NCBI RefSeq assembly: GCF_001423185.1
Contig: NZ_LMOB01000002.1
Coordinates: 315,573-379,572 of the forward strand
Direction of reading: 5' to 3'
DNA: 64,000 nt
Source of the DNA: Plantibacter sp. Leaf314
GTDB lineage: Bacteria; Actinomycetota; Actinomycetes; Actinomycetales; Microbacteriaceae
The translations under genes and the position numbers were made by a program. Positions 24,913 through 33,017 of the stretch are shown piece by piece. Positions within the stretch are counted from its first letter, which is position 1; the number at the start of each line of letters is the position of its first letter. Below the pieces are notes generated by a model. It did not search any database. It worked only from the letters and a program-made list of their open reading frames with translations, and was not told the origin of the DNA.

Positions 24913-26574
24913 ATGGCCCCGACCTTCCAGGCCCCGACCGATCTCGAGTCGACCGAGACCTCGTGGCAACGTCGGCGCTGGCTGACCTTCCTCGTCGCCT
25001 TCGTCGCCCTCCTGCTGCCGATGGCGCTGTGGGCTCTCGCCTCCCCCATCGGCTCGGTCCCGGACGAGCCCTCGCACGCCATCCGCGCCGCCGCGGTCGC
25101 CAGGGGCGAGGTCGTCGCCGTCCCGTGGTCGAAGAACCCGACCCTCACCGCTGCGACGGTGCCCGAGAACATCGCCAACGCCCACGACCTCCTGTGCTTC
25201 GCGTTCGACGCCGAGGTGACCGCGGACTGCCAGACCCCGCTCCGGGACACCGATCAGACCCTCGTGCAGACCGGGTCGTCCGCCGGCCTCAACAGTCCCG
25301 CCTTCTACGCCCTCGTGGGATGGCCGTCGCTGTTGCTCGACGGCGACGCCGCGTTCTACGGCATGCGGATGGTGAGCGCCCTGCTCTGTGCCGCCTCGCT
25401 CGCCGTCATGTTCATGCAGCTGACCCTGCTCCCCCGCTTCCGGTGGGCTGTCGTCGGGGCTGTCGTCGGCATCACGCCGATGGTCGTGTACCTCGCCGGA
25501 TCGATCAATCCGAACGGTCTCGAGGTGGCGTCGGCCGGTGCCCTCTTCGCCACCCTGCTCGCCACCTTCCGGGGATCGCTGCGTGGGCGTCGACTGGTGG
25601 AGCAGGCGGGACTCGCCCTGGTCGCCGCGTCGGCACTCCTGACGACGCGGAGCATCTCCCTGCTCTGGCTGTTGGTGATCGCGGTCGTCGCCCTGCTCCT
25701 CGGCCGGCGCGAACAGGTGCTCCCGGTCCTCCGGTCTCCGACCGCCTGGGTGCTCATCGTGGCCATCGCCCTCGTCGGCGGCGTGACGGTCCTCTGGTAC
25801 CTCACCCCGCCGACGCTCGCTGCTCCGTCACCGGCCAGCGCCGTGAGCCCCGTCAGTCTCGCGTTCGTGTTCTTCTTCACCGAACTGCAGACGTTCGACT
25901 TCATGTTCGGGATGATCGGCTTCTTCGGATGGGTCGACACGAGCTCACCGTCGCTCACCCTGGCCGCTTGGACGACCGGGATCGTCCTCATCCTCGCGGT
26001 CGCCTTGCTCTGGGGACGACGCAGCACGAAGTGGGCCCTGTGGGTCCTCCTCGCCGTGACCGTGCTCATCCCCGGACTGACCCAGCTGGGCGTCTACGCC
26101 CAGTACGGGTTCATCTGGCAGGGCCGGTACACCCTCGCGATGCTGCTCTGCCTGCTGATCGTGGCCGGCCTCGCCCTCGACGACGCCGGTCTCGGGGCGG
26201 ACGGACGCGTCCGTCACTTCGTGACCGGCGGATACGCCTTCCTCTTCATCGGGCACCTGTTGGCCTTCGTGATGGTGCTCCGGCGCTACATCGTCGGCGC
26301 GAACGGCAGCCTCTCGGAGATGTTCTTCAACGACGGGTGGGAGCCACCGTTCGGGTGGAAGTCGCTCGCCCTCATCTACGCGATCGGTTCCGCACTCACC
26401 GTGCTGGTCCTGCGGCGGCTGTTCATCCGCTCCGCCGGGGCGGGCATCTCCCGCGACGACCTCCTCGTCACGCCCGCCGAACGGCAGGAGACGGCGGAGA
26501 TCGAACGGCTCGAGGGTGCTGATCGCGCGCGACGCGGCATCGCCCGGCCGTCACGCGTCGACCCACCCCGCTGA
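24913..26574 (+). CDS. Large membrane protein of the DUF2142 family
   Basis: A 553-residue multi-spanning membrane protein. After a soluble N-terminus come a first helix (LTFLVAFVALLLPMALWALA) and an extracytoplasmic loop with SVPDEPSHAIRAAAVARGEV, the acidic D-E-P-S-H element typical of the first loop in GT-C-like DUF2142 proteins. About ten more helices follow and a charged tail. The family resembles polyprenyl-phosphate-sugar-using glycosyltransferases, which fits the local DPM-like genes but is inference. The ATG has AGGAA some 9 nt upstream. It is convergent with a second member of the same type at 26598-27953, with only 23 bases between the stops. Confidence 0.8.
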   Translation: MAPTFQAPTDLESTETSWQRRRWLTFLVAFVALLLPMALWALASPIGSVPDEPSHAIRAAAVARGEVVAVPWSKNPTLTAATVPENIANAHDLLCFAFDAEVTADCQTPLRDTDQTLVQTGSSAGLNSPAFYALVGWPSLLLDGDAAFYGMRMVSALLCAASLAVMFMQLTLLPRFRWAVVGAVVGITPMVVYLAGSINPNGLEVASAGALFATLLATFRGSLRGRRLVEQAGLALVAASALLTTRSISLLWLLVIAVVALLLGRREQVLPVLRSPTAWVLIVAIALVGGVTVLWYLTPPTLAAPSPASAVSPVSLAFVFFFTELQTFDFMFGMIGFFGWVDTSSPSLTLAAWTTGIVLILAVALLWGRRSTKWALWVLLAVTVLIPGLTQLGVYAQYGFIWQGRYTLAMLLCLLIVAGLALDDAGLGADGRVRHFVTGGYAFLFIGHLLAFVMVLRRYIVGANGSLSEMFFNDGWEPPFGWKSLALIYAIGSALTVLVLRRLFIRSAGAGISRDDLLVTPAERQETAEIERLEGADRARRGIARPSRVDPPR

Positions 26575-26597
26575 CCGTCCACGCTCGGCGGGTCGGC

Positions 26598-27953
26598 TCA
26601 CTGCGGGATCGTGAGGACCAGGCAGTAGCAGAGGACGGCGACCACCAGGAAGGGGATCCGCATCGCGCGACGCTCCGTGAACAGCAGCCCGGCGCAGGCG
26701 AGTGCGAACGGCAGGAGCGACAGGCCGTAGCGGGGGACGAGCGCGATGTACTGGCCGGTCAGCACCGCTGACACCACGGCGAGGACCGGCGCGGAGACCG
26801 TCGCGACGAGGATGGTCGACACCGCGAGGTTGCTCTCCGTGGACAGCCCCCGCGACGAGCCCCAGAGGCCGATCAGACCGCCGGCGACCAGCAGCGTCAG
26901 CACCCCGACCGGGATGATCGCCCCACCCCCGGTGGAGGCCGGGTCGAGGGCGCCCTCGGCGAGGGCGGGGATGAAACGGAACAGTTCGTCGGCCAGCGCC
27001 GAGGGCGTGAAGCTCGCCGACGCGACGAGGGCCCCGGCGTCCCCGACGGCGATCGAGGATCGGACGACCATCCAGACGAACTGCGCGACGACCGCCGCGA
27101 GGACTCCGCCGACGGTGATGAGCACCAGTCGGTCCCTGAAGAAGCTGCTCACCGGTCGCGGGCGGCCGCGCACGGCGCTGAGGCGCTGCAGCATGAAGAA
27201 CACGGCGACCGCGGCGAACGGCAACAGGAGCTGCAACTTCAGCAGCGCGGCGAGGACGGCGGCCCCGGCGAGCCACCAGACCGCGTTCCGGTGCTCCGCG
27301 GTGCGGAGCGCCAGCAGCAGGGCGACGGCACCCGCCGCCATCGCCGGTGCATCGGTGCTGATGAAGGTGTTGGACCAGAACGCCGCGGACGAGCCCACCA
27401 TGAGGAGCGACAGCGAGGCGCTCAACATCATCGGGATCAGCAGGCGGCGGAGCGCGTAGAACAGCGCCACGGCCGCGAGGGCCAACCAGAACATCCCGGT
27501 GAGTCGTGCCGCGCTCACGAGGTCCACGCCCGCCATCACGAACGGCTGCGCGAGCACCCGGGTGATCGCGAAGTACGCCGGGGTGTAGATGTCAGCGCTC
27601 GTGATGCCGCGATTGGGGAACCCGTTCGGGTCGGCGATGCTCTGCGGATTGCAGTGCGTCTCGGGCCAACCGCCGACGTTCCGGACGTTGTGACAGGCGA
27701 GGTAGGCGCGGGCGAACTCGCTGACCCCCTCCCCGGTCCGCACGACCCCCTGCGACGACACCTTCGCGACGTAGTCGATGTACATGTACTCGTCGATCGG
27801 CGAGACCGCGATGTGCTTCGGGACGTGGACGCCGACGAGCACGGCGCTGGCGACCATGAGGAGGACGGCCACGGCGCGCTCCCAGAAGCGGGTGTCGCGG
27901 CGACGGAACAGCTGCGCGATGCCGCCCGATCTCCCCTTCGTGTCGGTCTGCAC
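26598..27953 (-). CDS. Multi-spanning membrane protein, DUF2142-like
   Basis: A 451-residue membrane protein with about eleven hydrophobic stretches. Its first extracytoplasmic loop (HIAVSPIDEYMYIDYVAKVS and ACHNVRNVGGWPETH) has the acidic Asp-Glu pair and cysteines expected in GT-C-type transferases, and the arrangement echoes the neighbouring DUF2142 protein. The GTG at 27953 has GGGGGAGG 7 nt before it and is preferred over an ATG further upstream. It lies downstream of the 730-residue secreted protein, behind a strong hairpin, so it likely has its own promoter. It may move a sugar from a polyprenyl-phosphate donor outside the cell; no specific activity is known. Confidence 0.72.
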   Translation of the reverse strand: MQTDTKGRSGGIAQLFRRRDTRFWERAVAVLLMVASAVLVGVHVPKHIAVSPIDEYMYIDYVAKVSSQGVVRTGEGVSEFARAYLACHNVRNVGGWPETHCNPQSIADPNGFPNRGITSADIYTPAYFAITRVLAQPFVMAGVDLVSAARLTGMFWLALAAVALFYALRRLLIPMMLSASLSLLMVGSSAAFWSNTFISTDAPAMAAGAVALLLALRTAEHRNAVWWLAGAAVLAALLKLQLLLPFAAVAVFFMLQRLSAVRGRPRPVSSFFRDRLVLITVGGVLAAVVAQFVWMVVRSSIAVGDAGALVASASFTPSALADELFRFIPALAEGALDPASTGGGAIIPVGVLTLLVAGGLIGLWGSSRGLSTESNLAVSTILVATVSAPVLAVVSAVLTGQYIALVPRYGLSLLPFALACAGLLFTERRAMRIPFLVVAVLCYCLVLTIPQ

Positions 27954-28036
27954 GGTCAGCCTCCCCCTCGATGTGCCAGGTCTTGGATCCCGCACCGGGC
28001 CCCTGGCAGGCGGATCCGGCGCGTCAGCAGCACGAC

Positions 28037-28073
28037 GGCCTCGCCACCGCGATCATCTCGCGGCGGCGAGGCC
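28037..28073 (-). terminator. Strong hairpin terminator of the secreted-protein operon
   Basis: A stem of 9 plus 6 base pairs with one mismatch and a TCATC loop (arms GGCCTCGCC/CCGCGA and TCGCGG/GGCGAGGCC) lies 13 bases past the stop of the 730-residue secreted protein. Confidence 0.8.
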
Positions 28074-28085
28074 GCTCACTCGCTC

Positions 28086-30278
28086 TCAGTAGGATACGGT
28101 CTTGCAGCCGAGTGAGGTGTTCGCCCCGACGTTGGACCATGCCGTGCCGATGGCGATCGCGCACACCTGGTAGGTGCCCTTCTGATCGAGCGTGATCTGT
28201 TCGGCGAAGCCGTGGTTGGCGCCGGCCCAGGGGTAGGCACGGGCGACGTCGTTCCGCGTCTCGTCGGCGACGAAGGGGAAGCCCTTGACCGTCGCGTCAG
28301 GCCGCGTCACGTAGAAGTGGACCTGGATCGGCGTGCCCGCGAGGTCGCGGTCCACCGCCCAGCCCGACACGGAGAGCGTCGCCTTGCCGTCGGTCGTCGG
28401 CGTCACCGTGGCCGAGTCGAACGCCCCGGTCGGCGGCGTCGTCCCGAAGGTCACCGTCTTGCAGGGGAACGGCGTGTTCAGTCCGACGCTCAAGGGCGAG
28501 ACGGCGATCCCGTAGACGCAGACCGTGTAGGTACCCGTCGCCTTCACCGGGAACGACTCCTGGAACCCGTGCGCACCCGAGATGCCGAAGGCGCGGTTCA
28601 CGTCGTCGCGAGCCTTGTCCGCCTTGCGCGAGTACCCCGTGGTCACCCCGCTCGGATCCGTGATGTAGACGTGCGCCCCGATGGATGCGGAGGGCGAGCC
28701 GGCGTCGTAGGTCCATCCGCTCACGGAGATGGCCGGAGCCGTCGGCGTCTGGTCGGCGACGATCGCGTCGACCTGACCGTTCGGGAACGCCTTCACGTAG
28801 TTCGCCGACTGGCACTCGAGCAGGCGGTTCGCGCCGATGTTCTTCCAGTACGTCGGAATGGCGTAGGAGCACACCTGGTAGACGCCGGGCGTCGTCACGG
28901 GGATCGACAACTCGAAGCCGTGGTTGGCGCCGGCACCCGGGAAGGTGGCTCCGATGTCCGCACGGGGCTTGTTCGCCACGAGAGACGTGCCGACGACCTT
29001 GCCGCCCGGCTGCGTCACGTACACGTGGACCTGCGAGGAGACCGACGAGGCGTCGGGATCGAGTGCCCAACCGCGGACCTTGATCGCGGTGGAGCTGCCG
29101 GACCCGGTCGTGACGAACTCGTCGACCTTGCCGAGCGGCGGGTTCTGCGAGACCACCGTCGTCTGGCACTGCAGGAGACGGTTGTTGCCCGACAGCCCGA
29201 TGCCGTAGACACAGGCCTGATAGGTGCCGCCCTGGGTGACCTCGATGTTGGTCGAGAAGCCGTGGGCGTTGCCGGCACCCGGGTAGGCGCCCCCGACGTC
29301 CGGCCGCGACTGACTCGCGACCAACGGGGTGCCCTTGACGCTGCCGTCAGGGTAGGTCACGTACACATGCGCCTCGATCGAGCTGGACGACCGGTTCGAG
29401 TCGAGCGTCCATCCGCGGACCGACAGCGTGGCGGTCTTCGCTCCGACCGACGCCGTGAACTGGTCGACGGAACCGATGGGGTTCGGGACGTCGGTCGGCG
29501 ATCCGAACCAGTCCGAGTACATCCGCCAGAAGTTGCGGTTGCCGTACGCGCCGCACCCGTCGCCGGTCCCGTACAGGTTCGCGAGCGCGGAGGCGTTGGG
29601 CTGGTAGGGCGTGTAGTTGTACAGCCCTGCGGTCGCCGCGTTCTGGATGTAGACCTGGCTGCTCCCACAGGCGGCGTTGGGGTTGAACCGCACCGTGTTC
29701 ACCCGACCGGGAACGTGGTTCCACCGGGTCGGGTTGGCCTGGTAGTTCTTGAACTGGAGGGCGGCGGCGTAGACCTGGTTGAAGAAGCCGTAGTAGGTCG
29801 AGTCGCAGTCGGCGGTGTCGGGGCAGCCGTACCCGGTCGCGCTCCGGTACTGGCGCGCACTGGGCCAGTCGTCGGTGATGATCCCCTGCTCCTTCTCGAG
29901 GAGGACGATCATGGCCTTCTGGCTGAACCCGCACGCCTGACCGACCTTGGCGATGATCTGCGCGGCCGACTCGTTCGCGGCACCGGTGTACGCGGCGCAC
30001 CGTCCGCTGACGGCGGCCCGCGTCGGCGTGGCCTGACGGTAGTCCTTCAGGCAGGTGTACCCGGAACGGCAGGTCGGGACGGCGCTGTTCAGGAACGTCT
30101 GCACCTCCCCCGCGGACATCGACGCGCCGTCGTAGAACAGCCCGTCCGAGATGATGTTGCCGGGGTTGAAGTTCCGGGCGTCGGCCGCGCTCGCCGGTCC
30201 GGCGGTGGGGATCACGGTGAACAACCCCGCCAGCAGGGCGATGACCGCGATCATGACGGCTGGGAATCGACGTCTCAT
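28086..30278 (-). CDS. Secreted actinobacterial 'hemagglutinin'-type protein with four C-terminal repeats
   Basis: A 730-residue exported protein. Residues 1-32 are a Sec signal peptide (MRRRFPAVMIAVIALLAGLF, cleavage after ASA). Residues about 35-268 match the domain often labelled hemagglutinin in actinobacteria: VQTFLNSAVPTC, VLLEKEQGIITDDWPSARQY, GYGCPDTADCD, YYGFFNQVYAAALQFKNYQA, TPYQPNASALANLYGTGDGC; its EKEQG and cysteines suggest a muramidase-like fold, which is only my inference. Four repeats of about 115 residues follow (roughly 270-382, 383-500, 501-616, 617-730), each with GW(T/A)xD, H(V/F)Y(V/I)T, a paired R/D motif, an AHGF or NHGF element and two cysteines. The ATG has GGAG 6 nt upstream and overlaps the lipoprotein stop (ATGA). 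Surface role likely, ligand unknown. Confidence 0.85.
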   Translation of the reverse strand: MRRRFPAVMIAVIALLAGLFTVIPTAGPASAADARNFNPGNIISDGLFYDGASMSAGEVQTFLNSAVPTCRSGYTCLKDYRQATPTRAAVSGRCAAYTGAANESAAQIIAKVGQACGFSQKAMIVLLEKEQGIITDDWPSARQYRSATGYGCPDTADCDSTYYGFFNQVYAAALQFKNYQANPTRWNHVPGRVNTVRFNPNAACGSSQVYIQNAATAGLYNYTPYQPNASALANLYGTGDGCGAYGNRNFWRMYSDWFGSPTDVPNPIGSVDQFTASVGAKTATLSVRGWTLDSNRSSSSIEAHVYVTYPDGSVKGTPLVASQSRPDVGGAYPGAGNAHGFSTNIEVTQGGTYQACVYGIGLSGNNRLLQCQTTVVSQNPPLGKVDEFVTTGSGSSTAIKVRGWALDPDASSVSSQVHVYVTQPGGKVVGTSLVANKPRADIGATFPGAGANHGFELSIPVTTPGVYQVCSYAIPTYWKNIGANRLLECQSANYVKAFPNGQVDAIVADQTPTAPAISVSGWTYDAGSPSASIGAHVYITDPSGVTTGYSRKADKARDDVNRAFGISGAHGFQESFPVKATGTYTVCVYGIAVSPLSVGLNTPFPCKTVTFGTTPPTGAFDSATVTPTTDGKATLSVSGWAVDRDLAGTPIQVHFYVTRPDATVKGFPFVADETRNDVARAYPWAGANHGFAEQITLDQKGTYQVCAIAIGTAWSNVGANTSLGCKTVSY

Positions 30279-30742
30279 GGGATCTCCAATGGGGAGCTGG
30301 CGGAGACGAGCTCCGAGATGGTGGCGGAGGTGTAGCTGACCGAGGCGCTCCACGGACCGGAGGTGAACTGGTCGATGGGCACCTGCACGGTGCCGCAGCT
30401 GGTGGTCGCCCGATCGGCGAGTCCTTCGGCCTCAGCGGTGACGACCGCGTCGCCCGCCGAGAAGGTGAACGTGCAGGTCCCGCCGTTCTCGATGACGCCG
30501 GCGACGTAGGCCGACGCGGACACCGCTGCCCCGTCGGCGTCGACGGTGGCGAACACGAGCACGGCCTCCGGCGGGATCGGAGTCGGGTCCTCGCCCTTCG
30601 CGGTCGACTCGTTCCCTGGGGCCAGGGTGGAGGTCGTCGGCGACGGTGACGGCGCGTCCGGTCCGGTGCACCCGACGAGCGCGGATGAGACGATCAGGAG
30701 TATCCCGACGTATTGCCAGGTCGGCCTCGTACGGTCGCTCAT
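30275..30742 (-). CDS. Small surface lipoprotein of unknown function
   Basis: A 155-residue lipoprotein: basic start, hydrophobic stretch VGILLIVSSALVGC with a lipobox ending in Cys (near residue 25), then a Ser/Thr/Pro-rich linker and a beta-type domain (VLVFATVDADGAAVSASAYV, CTFTFSAGDAVV, two more cysteines). The ATG at 30742 is preferred to a longer frame from 30814. Its stop overlaps the start of the secreted repeat protein by 4 nt, so the two are translationally coupled and probably act at the same surface. No family is recognised. Confidence 0.78.
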   Translation of the reverse strand: MSDRTRPTWQYVGILLIVSSALVGCTGPDAPSPSPTTSTLAPGNESTAKGEDPTPIPPEAVLVFATVDADGAAVSASAYVAGVIENGGTCTFTFSAGDAVVTAEAEGLADRATTSCGTVQVPIDQFTSGPWSASVSYTSATISELVSASSPLEIP

Positions 30743-30837
30743 TGACCTGTGTCCTCTCAGCGGGTGGTTGTACCCCGAATCAGGGTAGCGGGCCCAGCGG
30801 CCGGTCTCGGACAATCGTTACCAGATCGGCGCGTCCG

Positions 30838-31773
30838 TCATCGCGTTGCGTCGCGCTCCTCGAGGATGCCGTTCCAGGTCGCCCGGACGCCGTCGTCGAG
30901 CGATTCGAAGCCCGGACGGCCGAATTCGGCCGCATACCGGCCGATGTCGAGGACGACACGATCGACGAAGGTCACGGGCACGGGACGCACCTGCTCCTCG
31001 AAATCCACCCCGGTGACCCGGCGGAGCGATGCCAGCACCTCGCTGACCGTCAGCCCGCGTCCACTCCCGAGGTTGTAGACCTCGTGCTCGTGCCGGCGAC
31101 CGACCATGCGGGTGATCATGCGCACGACATCGTTCACGAAGATGTAGTCGCGGACCATCGAGCCGTCCCCGAACCGGACGACGGGCTCCCCGACGGCGAT
31201 CTGCCGGAGCGCGATCGGAATGAGGCCCTGCTTCTTGTTGTGGTGCTGCCGCGTGCCGTACGGGTTCGAGATGCGGAGCGCCGTCGAGCGGAGGCCGCGG
31301 ACCGCCTGGAAGTAGCGCAGGTAGTTCTCGATCGTCAGTTTGCCGATCGCGTAGGGCGACACCGGCAGCGTCGGGTCGGTCTCGACGTACTCGGCACGGT
31401 CCTGGGCCCCGTAGATCGCTCCGCCCGTCGAGGCGAAGTAGAAGTGACCGACGCCGGCCGCGGCACAGCTCTCGAGCATCTCGACCGTCTGGGCGACGTT
31501 CGTCCGGATGTCGAGCGTCGGGTCGTTCTGCGCCGTCGCCGGGGTCGTCGTCGAGAGGAAGTGGAACACGAGGTCCATGCCGGCGACCGCGGCGTCGAGG
31601 TCGGACCGGCTGAGGAACTCACCGCGGACGATCTCCACCCCGTCGGTGTCGAAACTGGGCTCACGCGAGCTGAACCGGTCGAACGCACGGACCCGGTGTC
31701 CGTCGGCCTTGAGTGCGTCGACCAGGTGCGAACCGATGAACCCGTTCGCACCGATGACGAGGGCGTCAGCCAC
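30838..31773 (-). CDS. NAD-dependent nucleotide-sugar epimerase (UDP-glucose 4-epimerase-like)
   Basis: A 311-residue extended SDR. It shows ALVIGANGFIGSHLVDALKA (NAD site), FHFLSTTTPATAQNDP, HFYFASTGGAIYGAQDRAEY, SPYAIGKLTIENYLRYFQAV (Tyr-x3-Lys) and RISNPYGTRQHHNKKQGLIP, the GalE-type element. GTG 31773 overlaps the stop of the upstream glycosyltransferase by 8 nt, so it belongs to the same minus-strand operon. It likely supplies a nucleotide sugar to the wall polymer; whether C4-epimerisation of UDP-glucose or another activity cannot be decided. It does not carry RmlB's active-site pattern. Confidence 0.85.
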   Translation of the reverse strand: MADALVIGANGFIGSHLVDALKADGHRVRAFDRFSSREPSFDTDGVEIVRGEFLSRSDLDAAVAGMDLVFHFLSTTTPATAQNDPTLDIRTNVAQTVEMLESCAAAGVGHFYFASTGGAIYGAQDRAEYVETDPTLPVSPYAIGKLTIENYLRYFQAVRGLRSTALRISNPYGTRQHHNKKQGLIPIALRQIAVGEPVVRFGDGSMVRDYIFVNDVVRMITRMVGRRHEHEVYNLGSGRGLTVSEVLASLRRVTGVDFEEQVRPVPVTFVDRVVLDIGRYAAEFGRPGFESLDDGVRATWNGILEERDATR

Positions 31774-33001
31774 GCATCGCCCGTTCGAACGCCTCGACGA
31801 ACTGTCGTCCGCTGTCGTCCCAGCTCGTGTGCTCCAGGGAGTCCGCCATCGCGATCGAGCGTTCGACCGCGTCCTGCCGTGACACCACCTCGACGAGGCG
31901 TTTGGCGATCGCACCGGGTGCGGGCTGCACGTACTCGATGAAGGGGTTGTCCGAGACGAGCCGGTTGTTCGGCGCGTCGTTCACCACCGGCGCCACGCCA
32001 CTCGCGATGAGTTCGAGCGGGAGCAGCGACATGTTGGAGAGGGAGAGGACGAGCCCGGCGGCGCAGCGGTTGTAGATCGGGTTCAGCTCGGAGATCGACA
32101 GCCCGGAGAGGTTCTTGTACTCGAACGGGATGTCCCAGTCCGAGACGTCCCAGCCGGCCATGTTGATCGTGTAGTCCGGTCGCTGCCTGGCGAACTCGCC
32201 GAGGGCAATCACTCCCAGCTCGAACGCACGCCGCGGGGTGACCGGGCGGGCGTAGAAGAAGATCTCCTTGCGCCGCGCGCGGTTCGTCAGGCTGTAGTGC
32301 GTCCGGTCCACCGAGAAGTCGAAGTGGTCGGTGGGCATGCCGTACTCGTCGTGCAGCTTCTTCGAGAGCCAGCCGCCCGCGGTGATGCCGTGGAAGCCGA
32401 AGTGGTAGGTGTTCTCGGCCAGGATGGCCTCCGAACCGGACGGGTAGAAGGCCGGTTCGAAGTCCTGGACGAAGTAGAAGCGACGCGCCCGCGACCGGTC
32501 GCGGAACACCGGGTAGGCGGTCTCCCAACCCGTCGCGAAGATGGCGTCGACGTCGTCGGCCACCCCGCGCTCGTCGAGGTTGTGCACCCGAGCCCGCACG
32601 TCGGGGTACGCCGGCGACTCGCGGAGCAGCTGCTTGAGGTCGGATTCCTTGACGATCACGCCGAGGCTGTTGTAGATGTACACGCTGCACGTGTGCCCGG
32701 CGCGCTCGGCGTAGTCGATGAAGCGGAACAGGTTCTGGTGTCCGCCGCTCGTGGCGCTCGGCGGCGACATCACCCAGGCGATGTGCGACTTCCGGTCGCG
32801 GACGACGACCGGGTCCGACAGCTGCGGGCCGGGCTCGGTCCAGTCGACGGCGAGGGCGTCCTCGAGTTTGACCGGGAGGATGAGCTTCTTCCCCGCGAAC
32901 CTCGACTTGATGTTCAGTTCGACGCGCTTCCAGAAGAAGCGGGGACCTTCGTGCTTCAGGACGGACAGGGCGTTCCTGCAGGTGGTGATGACTGATCTCA
33001 T
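31766..33001 (-). CDS. WsaF-like rhamnosyltransferase/GT4 family glycosyltransferase
   Basis: A 411-residue GT-B enzyme resembling the WsaF alpha-rhamnosyltransferase type. Signature stretches: VMSPPSATSGGHQNLFRFID (acceptor side), DAIFATGWETAYPVFRDRSR, FYFVQDFEPAFYPSGSEAIL, HFGFHGITAGGWLSKKLHDE and the C-terminal EIFFYARPVTPRRAFELGVI, CAAGLVLSLSNMSLLPLELI and ASGVAPVVNDAPNNRLVSD. By family knowledge these build rhamnose-rich wall polymers from dTDP-rhamnose, consistent with rmlA, rmlC and rmlD in the window. ATG 33001 lies 16 nt after the upstream GT2; the frame runs open upstream but is a shadow of that gene. Confidence 0.88.
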   Translation of the reverse strand: MRSVITTCRNALSVLKHEGPRFFWKRVELNIKSRFAGKKLILPVKLEDALAVDWTEPGPQLSDPVVVRDRKSHIAWVMSPPSATSGGHQNLFRFIDYAERAGHTCSVYIYNSLGVIVKESDLKQLLRESPAYPDVRARVHNLDERGVADDVDAIFATGWETAYPVFRDRSRARRFYFVQDFEPAFYPSGSEAILAENTYHFGFHGITAGGWLSKKLHDEYGMPTDHFDFSVDRTHYSLTNRARRKEIFFYARPVTPRRAFELGVIALGEFARQRPDYTINMAGWDVSDWDIPFEYKNLSGLSISELNPIYNRCAAGLVLSLSNMSLLPLELIASGVAPVVNDAPNNRLVSDNPFIEYVQPAPGAIAKRLVEVVSRQDAVERSIAMADSLEHTSWDDSGRQFVEAFERAMRG

Positions 33002-33017
33002 ATCGGCGGACCGACCT

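Noticed and set aside
30838..31773. RmlB identity
   Set aside because: GalE-like elements are present but not the RmlB active-site residues.
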